A stretch of 64,000 bases of DNA from contig MNCI01008665.1 in assembly GCA_015680685.1 (NCBI GenBank), forward strand, positions 271,535 through 335,534, written 5' to 3'. The notes under the pieces are model-generated. The model searched no databases. It worked only from the letters and a program-made list of their open reading frames with translations, and was not told the origin of the DNA. The translations under genes and the position numbers were made by a program. Positions 57,396-64,000 of this stretch are shown here, piece by piece. Position 1 is the stretch's first letter, and each line of letters starts with the position of its first letter. Source of the DNA: Gnetum montanum (Eukaryota; Streptophyta; Gnetopsida; Gnetales; Gnetaceae).

Positions 57396-60300
57396 GGATC
57401 CCAAACCTTTCCTCCTAGTGGTGGAGCTTGTTGGAGTTCTGGCGTGGTTTGGGCCTATTGATTCTGACGAACTGACTCCCGATATGACTATTGATCGAAA
57501 TGGGGTATGGTTCAGAATTGGTGTCAGCGAGTTTCTTACCTTCATCTTAGAAAGATTCAGTGTGGTAATATGGTCTCACCTAAGTGAACAATTAGCACGG
57601 AGCGTCCTTGAGACTATTTTACCCAGATCCTCAAATGGCATTGTGGCTTTCATTGTGGATGTCGACGAGGGATTGCTTATGGTTGAGGATGGTCCCTCTG
57701 GAGGGCCCAGATCTACCCGTCCATTGTCGCGTGTATGGGACCTATTATCACATGGCCCGCACTACATCAATAGCACCTTATTCCTGGTTGCTCATGCGCA
57801 CACCTTGTTCCAGAATCCTCCTGGAATGGTGTATAGAGTAGAGAGGTAAGGTTGTTTAATTTATCGTTCCTGTTTTGATGCTTAGCAGTTGTTCATGTTT
57901 TGACTGTCGTTCCTTTGCAGGCCTCAATTTGATAAAGAAGGAGTATGCGTAGGTGATGATGGACTAGCATTGGCTCATACTACCTTAGAGGCCTTCATGG
58001 CAGGTCCCACTCTCTGTGGTGCTGTGTTAGCCCAGACTAAGGGTGAAATTGTTCATTTTCACAAACGATACTCCAGGGCATTTGCACAATGTGAGGCTCG
58101 GGGATGGCTACATGGGGATTGGTCCCGTAGTGGGCCAGTTTTCCCATGCGATGCTGATTTGACTTCTAATGATCCTAATCCATTATTTGATGGTAAGTAA
58201 TAGTATTTTTTTTTTGCTTCGTGTTTGTTTGTTTTGCTACATTGGTTATATTGACTCCATGGTGTTACCCTATGCATACAGTGGATGTTCCCCCTGGTGG
58301 AGTCACCATCACAACCGGGCGGACTGAGGGCACTTTGGCTATGAAATTTGAGGAGATCAGTGATGCACAATGATGGCTACATGATAAGGTACCTCCACAT
58401 ATTATTAGTTGTCTGAGTGATGCTGGCCTCATGGAGTTATTTACTGCCCCGAGTCCTGATGTCTCTGTGATCGAGATGATTGCGATCGTTGATTCTTTCA
58501 ATGAAGCTGTTACTTACTATAGCACTCACATCAAGGGAATTAAAGTAGCCTTCCATCTGTCGGCGGAGTTCTTTTCAGACTTCTTTGGTGTACCGGAAGC
58601 TGGGGCTAAAGTGATTTTGGATAGAGCACAGAAGGAGGTCCATGTTGTTCGTGAGTTGGAGGACTAGTTGGGTGTTCTTAAGGGTGCTAAGGTTCCCTAT
58701 GCAAGGACACTCAAAAGTAATTGAAGTCAATGAGCTATATCCCCTGTTTAGAGCACGAGTGTTTCCAAAGGCCTTGTTCGAAGTGAGGAATTTTGGCAGA
58801 GAATCCATGCATATCATGCACATGATTCTGGAGATTGGGGTACGTTATAATTGGGCGTAGTTTTTACTTTCAGGTTTCCACGAGGAGATAGTGAGGTTGC
58901 GCTCGAACATTGAGGCGTAATCCCATTTCACCTTTGCATTCTTCGTCGGTTTCTTGCACCGACTGGCTGAATTTCTAGTTGTTCGCGTGGGTAACAAGTA
59001 CGTGTTAAGAAATCGTAGCCATCTATCTCACTCGTGGATTCGCTACTTATTTGAAGTGACTAAACCTCAAGATGCTCACGAGGGGATTGACGAATCGGTT
59101 TCTGTTACAACGGAGGGATCATCTGGTCATTCAATTCATATGTGTGATAGCATAGGGTTGGAACCAGGTGGTGTGTCCTATATTGCTAGGAGAGTCAATC
59201 GGGTGATCAAGGAAACAATCGGGAAGGTAAAATCCAAAGTTTAAAAACCTAAGCGCTCTAGAGAGGTTGCTCTAGCTATAGATGAACCCAAGGTGAAACA
59301 TATATGGTTTAAAATGCCAGTCCAGGGTAAGTAAGCTTGATTCATTCATTTATCCTTGTTTTATTATCATTATTATTATTTTTATTTTATTCCATTTTTA
59401 TTTTTATCATTTATGCAAAACTGATGTTGAACTTATGAATGTCATCAGAGCCAACACCTGAAGTAAGAAGAGAGGGGTTAGCACCGATCATAGAGGAGGA
59501 AGAGGTCCCAACTAATGAGGAGGATGAGGCAGGTGATGACAAGATGGATATCCTCGTTCCTCTAAGGGAAGAAACAGAAGATAGAGCAGGAGACACTATC
59601 GAAAAGGGTCACATTGATGATCAGGATGGAGTCGATGAGATGTTTGATGGTTTCCTCGGAGGAAGGCTAGACCTTGGCGATCCTCCGAACCAAGAAGAAG
59701 ACAGAGATTTCGGTATGCTTTCCTTATTATATTATATATATATATTTTATTTTTTTGGTTTTTGAAATGTTTCTTCCATTATTTGAAGTTTTAACTTTAT
59801 GCTTTTGGTGTTATGAGGTGAAGATGTTGAAACCAGGACGATTCCTAATGTTCGTTTGGAAATACCTACGATGAAGACTCGAATGGAAATGAACACCAAA
59901 GTTGGATTTACTTGGATCGAAATGCCAAGTAAAATGGATTTTGTCCTTGGTATCATTGATGAGGTAGTTGATCACATCCAACAAGCTCATCCTGAAATAG
60001 GTACATGTGTCCTAAGCATTTTGAGTACTTCAATTTTTTTGCATCCATTTCTACTGTTTGATGTCTAACGTATATTTTTATTATGTGGATAGGGGCTAAG
60101 CTGAAGTGGGATCCATCTGAGGCCACTTTTATTGACAGTCTACCTGCACTACCATCAGAGGTTGAGCAAGTGCCAAGATAGATCTATGATGCGGTGGCAG
60201 AATGTGTTGTGCAGAATGCCAAGTCCCTTTGGACCTGTAGGTGTTCCATCGAGAAACTATGGTTGCGAATTCAAGCAGGGGAAAAGGAGATTGCTAGGCT

Positions 60301-61041
60301 AACAGTTGAATGAGATGACTTTAAGTCATGCTATGAGTTTTCCTCAGCAAGATTGATGGGTGATCATTCTTGGTGAACCTCTAAGATTACTTATATTAGG
60401 TATTGGAATTTATTGAATCGCCAAGTAACTATGACTCTGGAGCTAGTAGAGCGTAAGGTACAAATAGACTTGCTGAATCTCAAGTGTCAGGGTTAGAAAG
60501 CTTTCGCTTCTAAGGTGCGGAAATGGGGTCAAGATGAAAAGACGCATAAGTATCATTATAAAAAATCATTAAAGGAGCAATCCATAGAGAAGCGTTAGCT
60601 GGAGATGTTTGTAGAGGGTTTAGGCTTACGTTCTTCCAAGAGGGTTATCACCACAGCTTCTGGAGAGGTTTCTGTGGGCGAGTTTCCTCTTAAACATCCT
60701 ACATGGTCCATTGTGGACAAAGGGAAGGCCTTAGCCAACATTGATCTAGGCCTAGATGGAATTGACTGGGCAAGTGTCCCTGAAGAAGAAATCCTTCGTC
60801 AGCTAGAGTTTGATCTAAGGGGATCCTCTTCGGTAAGTAGTTTAAACTTGTAACGTTTCATTCGTTTTTCATAGAAAATGTTACCTTCCCTTTTTATTTA
60901 TTGGGTAATTAGTTAATTATTTTCTTTTTATTTTTACAAAGTCATGGTGATGACGGTGGCTAGGAAGGTGGCCCCAGTGGAGGGGAAACTCATGACGTGG
61001 GAGAACTTGAGGGAAAAGCCCCTCCTGGTCCAGATGTTTAG
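57396..61041 (+). pseudogene. Antisense multi-exon gene carried inside T1, product not recognised
   Basis: A plus-strand gene between T1 gag and RT, both of which are minus strand. Proposed exons: 57396-57845, 57921-58192, 58282-59326, 59449-59712, 59818-60000, 60093-60832 and 60964-61041 (stop TAG). All six introns (75-131 bp) have GT-AG ends and matching phases (2,1,1,1,1,0). Exon 1 starts after TACTTGCAG in mid-codon, so an upstream exon is likely. The product would be about 1,000 residues. Blocks include WFGPIDSDELTPDM, EIVHFHKRYSRAF, KGIKVAFHLSAEFFSDFFGV and WIRYLFEVTKPQDA. An acidic tract (EEEEVPTNEEDEAGDD) follows in exon 4, KVGFTWIEMPSKMDF in exon 5 and a coiled-coil-like stretch in exon 6. 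About ten stops (several TGA from probable CGA) and one frameshift near 58710 mark it as decayed. The HLSAEFFSDFFGVP pattern may be PF20167-like (inference). Confidence 0.7.
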
Positions 61042-61454
61042 TTCTTGAATTTTGCGTGTTGTTATTAGTTCTATGGGTTGTAAATAGAAATTGTTTCTGT
61101 TGTTTTGAGTTGGGTTATATATGAGAAAATGCATAAACTTGGCTAACTTTTGTAATCGTCCATTAAATATTTATGTATATATATATATTTTTGCTTTCGT
61201 ATTCCAGTTTTTGTTTTATTTTATTTTTTTTTATCATTTTCTGAATGTTGAGAAGGAATAATGCAGGGACATGGAGCAAAAGTCTTTTTACTTGTTTTGT
61301 TGTTTAAGGGTAAACATGAAATAAAGTGTAAACGTAACCCAAACAGTAACTACGTCGACGAAAGACATAAAGAAACACGTACCTTGTACTGCAAAGATAT
61401 AATCATAGAATGTAAACTAGGAATTTAAAATTTTAAGGCAAACAAAAGTAAACT

Positions 61455-61745
61455 TGCTCTAGTTTAAGGCCATTTCGGGCCATACGTATGTGCGTGTCAG
61501 TTTAAAGTCATGACGAACTGCAACGTGATCGTTCTAGTTTAAAGCCATTTTAGGCCACCAATAAACAAGAGGGATATCAATTGATACCACGAGTTTTGAT
61601 GTAAGCCGACCATTTCTGACCATGGCTAGTTTTATGTCATTGCGGACATGCGATAGTTTAATGTTGTTTCGAACCTGCGTAGTTTATCATTGTTTTGGAT
61701 GATCATAGTTTAACGTCATTGCGGACTTGCGTAGTTTGTTAATTA
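61455..61745. repeat. Degenerate AGTTTA array next to T1 gag
   Basis: About seven units of TAGTTTAA.G.CATT.CGG.C, irregularly spaced at 26-40 bp with one longer gap. It shares the unit with 52020-52320 and 55940-56125. From 61042 to 61454 there is no gene; T-rich and AT-rich sequence with TATATATATATAT near 61175. Confidence 0.7.
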
Positions 61746-61759
61746 TTCAATATCTTTTT

Positions 61760-64000
61760 GATTTTCCTTGTTTTTATGTTGGGAGTGGGTTTAACAGGTA
61801 TGATCTGATACTTGGCATCTCCTTCGCTAATCACGTTGCATGGTAGCTCTGACCAGGAGACGTCTGGCAGAGTAAGGTTTGAGTCAATATCCTCGGATGT
61901 TTCTAGGTTAGGTGGTGTTTCCTTGGTTTCTTAGGAACCACAATTTATGTGTTGGTAATCCCTTTGGGTTTCGTTTGTTTCCTTCGGCGTGGGTTTTTCA
62001 GAAATTTTGTCAAGTTTATGCTCATGTGGGGGGTCTTCTTGTTCAAGCTCCTCAAATTTAACTTCAGAGCCTTGATTTGCTTCCGTGTGAGATGAGATTG
62101 TGGATGGAGCGGTATCCCCATGGATAATGATTTCGCCCCCTTTGTAGGGTAAGTGAATCTCTTGATGATGGGGCGTTAGCTAAATCTTTACCACTGGGTA
62201 TATTCTTGTCCAAAGCCACTTGATCCATTGGGCCTAGCAGTTGTATCTCGCGTGGTGTCACTTTCGTGTCATTTTTTGTGGCTGTTGGGTTTGATGTGTG
62301 TTGCATTCTTAATTTTTTTTCTTTACAACTCATGCTTGGCTCATCGTCAGAAAGACCCATAGGTATTGCGCTTAACGGAGTTGGTTTTGAGGACCCCAGT
62401 GCAAGTTGTTGACGTTCTTTTGCCGAATGTTCCTTCTCTAAGTGTTCCCTGGTGAGCTTATCTGCCAGGCGTTCTCGCGTGGGTTGTGTGGGAACATTTA
62501 GGGTCAGAATGTGGGGTTGTTTCGGGACTCGAATAACGGACGAGGCAGGGTGGGGCTGTGTTTGAGGTGCATGAGCTTGGACATTAGACCGCCTAGGCAC
62601 CTTGACTGCAAACGGGGTTGGGTGATTCGTAGTTGGTACCTCTGACGTAGCTGGTGCCGGTGGCACCCAGACCACAAAGGAGGTGGGCTGGTTTGATGGT
62701 GTCATACTAGTGGTTATATCAGTAGAGGGCACACTAATGGCAAATGGCTTGGTTTTGGGTGATACTTGCGTTGTTGCTACCGTAGGAGGTACTCGGATGA
62801 TGTATGGTTTTTGCGAGGAGGGGGTATCGTGTGGGGAATATGTGGGTTGAGGTGATGTTAATGGAGTAGGGGGAACATGAACTACAAAGGGGCTCTTTGG
62901 TGTTTCATAGTCATCATCTGCATAAATGATGTTGATTGTGTATGGGGCTTCTTTAGTGTTTAGGGGATCTTTATATATGCCCATGGACTGGTTTTGTGGT
63001 TTGACTGAGTTGGCCTCATCAAAAGTGATCTTACCTCCGTCAATCATTCGTTGAATGTCTTGTTTCAAGGTGAAGCAATAGTCAGTACCATGCCCATTAT
63101 GTTGGTGGTACTCACAAAAATAGTCTAGTCTAAAGCCCCTTGAAACTGGGGGCTCATCTGGTGTCACCAAGCTTGGGTTCTGGATCAATTCACAGAATCG
63201 ATCATGTCTTTGAATTGCTGCGGGGGACAATTGTTTATGCTTTATTAGTCTAGCCTTCAAGAGTTGCTCAAATAATTTTGAAGGTTTCATGGGCAATGGT
63301 GTGTACTTAGAGGGGTTTCTCCTCTCAAAGTCCCTCGCATGATCCTATGTACCATTTTGTGATGTGGACGGTCCGGGTGTAGCAACAGGAGCAGGTTTAG
63401 TATGGCTAGTAGGGGTGGTGGGTGGTTTACCTTGTTGTCTCGTACTTGTCTGTTGAGTTTCTGCTACTGCCGCTACTATTGCCTTAACCTTCTCTTTGTC
63501 TTTTTTAGTGTGTTGATTTTTAAAGGCTAAGTAAGCTAGGTCATGGCTATTTTGAGCCGCCTCTTCTATGTTCTTTATTTGCACAAAAGCTTGGCTTAGA
63601 GTTCGCGCGTTCAAATAGTATAGTTTGGATTTCAAAAAATCATTTATGGCTCCCTTTAGGATGGTGAGTAAATATGTTTTAGGGATTGGTTCATGAAGTT
63701 CGTTCAGCACAACACTCCATCTCTAAATAAATTTTTGTACAGGTTCAAGCGGTGCTTGTTTTACTTGTATTAGACTGTCCAAGGTTGCTTCAGGTTTTAG
63801 GTTGTATTTAAACCTGGTAATGAACTAGTGTAGGAGATCGTCCAAAGAGGATATGGAGTTGCGAGGCAAGGCTCAGTACCAGTCTAAAGCTCTCCCAGTG
63901 AGGGACATGGCGAAAACATGTAAAATTGCATGGGGCCATGCCATGCCTGAAGTAGTAAAAATTCTAGTCTAAACGTGACCAGATGGGCGTTGGGGTCTCC
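61760..64000 (-). pseudogene. T1 gag, Tat type, with proline-rich repeat tail
   Basis: Gag enters from the right edge (GDPNAHLVTFRLEF near 63990). The capsid core (retrotrans_gag) has LTGRALDWY.ALPRNSISSL near 63890 and FKYNLKPEATLDSLIQVKQ, then LNELHEPIPKTYLLTILKGA (63710). After a stop at 63345 comes PLPMKPSKLFEQLLKARL, then a zinc-finger-like CEYHQHNGHGTDYCFTLKQD near 63130, typical of Tat gag. A 130-residue Pro/Thr-rich part (about 62900-62500) repeats PFVV.VPP.P.TS.. six times. A frame change near 62150 moves the end into another frame that continues to about 61760 (SHTEANQGSEVKFEELEQE). No protease motif follows. Stops are few. Confidence 0.8.

Larger units (their letters stand above)
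49201..64000 (-). mobile_element. T1, Tat/Ogre-lineage Ty3/gypsy element (5' end outside window)
   Basis: A minus-strand element that covers the rest of the window. Order on its own strand: gag (64000-62064), repeat array, an opposite-strand gene (61041-57396), repeats, RT, RNase H, archaeal-type RNase H, integrase, repeat array and long non-coding 3' region. The second RNase H and the YVDDIAVKSK RT motif place it in the Tat lineage; Tat members are long and rich in tandem repeats. The left boundary near 49201 is inferred from where A5 similarity ends. I could not locate its LTR ends. It is less damaged than the other elements. Confidence 0.7.

Overview
The window is plant nuclear DNA, most likely from a large, repeat-rich genome such as a gymnosperm. 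That assignment is an inference from stacked old LTR retrotransposons, very low gene density and a five-exon reductase gene of the phenylcoumaran benzylic ether reductase / isoflavone-reductase-like (PCBER/IFR-like) family. The species is not identifiable from the sequence. There is one intact host gene. Nearly everything else is Ty3/gypsy LTR retrotransposon sequence in various states of decay, with one Ty1/copia remnant.

Layout. 1-5304: two minus-strand Athila-like elements, A1 (5' LTR 1196-2002) inserted in the gag of A2 (5' LTR 4463-5304). 5305-6080 and 19038-21010: the two halves of a plus-strand chromovirus-type element (C1), split by a complete 12.95-kb Athila-like element, A3 (6081-19032), with LTRs, gag, protease, RT, RNase H, integrase and a long extra 3' ORF. 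21175-22012: copia remnant. 22013-25969: AT-rich DNA with small repeats. 25970-32619: a near-complete minus-strand chromovirus-type element, C2, with two LTRs, a Met-tRNA-type primer site and an integrase followed by a chromodomain. 33537-35250: a 1.7-kb array of two 857-bp direct repeats differing at only two positions. 35904-37438: the reductase gene (five exons, 302 codons), whose fourth intron has a GC donor. 37903-39432: short repeats, a deleted copy of the 24.3-25.6 kb repeat and an LTR fragment. 39433-49200: a minus-strand stack in which a chromovirus fragment (C3) is entered by an LTR fragment (A6), then A4, then A5. 49201-64000: a Tat/Ogre-lineage element (T1, minus strand) with gag, RT, two RNase H domains and integrase.

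Two features stand out. First, T1 carries, between gag and RT and on the opposite strand, a decayed multi-exon gene (57396-61041) whose six introns have GT-AG borders and compatible phases. I do not recognise its product. It is bracketed by arrays of a 30-bp repeat that recurs at the integrase end. Second, the Athila-like elements A3, A4 and A5 each carry a roughly 900-950-codon extra ORF after pol, with a shared N-terminal domain, a coiled-coil middle and a shared C-terminal block. It may be a capsid-, envelope- or mobility-related accessory gene of unknown function.

Most retroelement ORFs have in-frame stops, many consistent with C-to-T / G-to-A change at Trp, Gln and Arg codons, as expected of old methylated repeats. 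T1 and the reductase gene are the least damaged.
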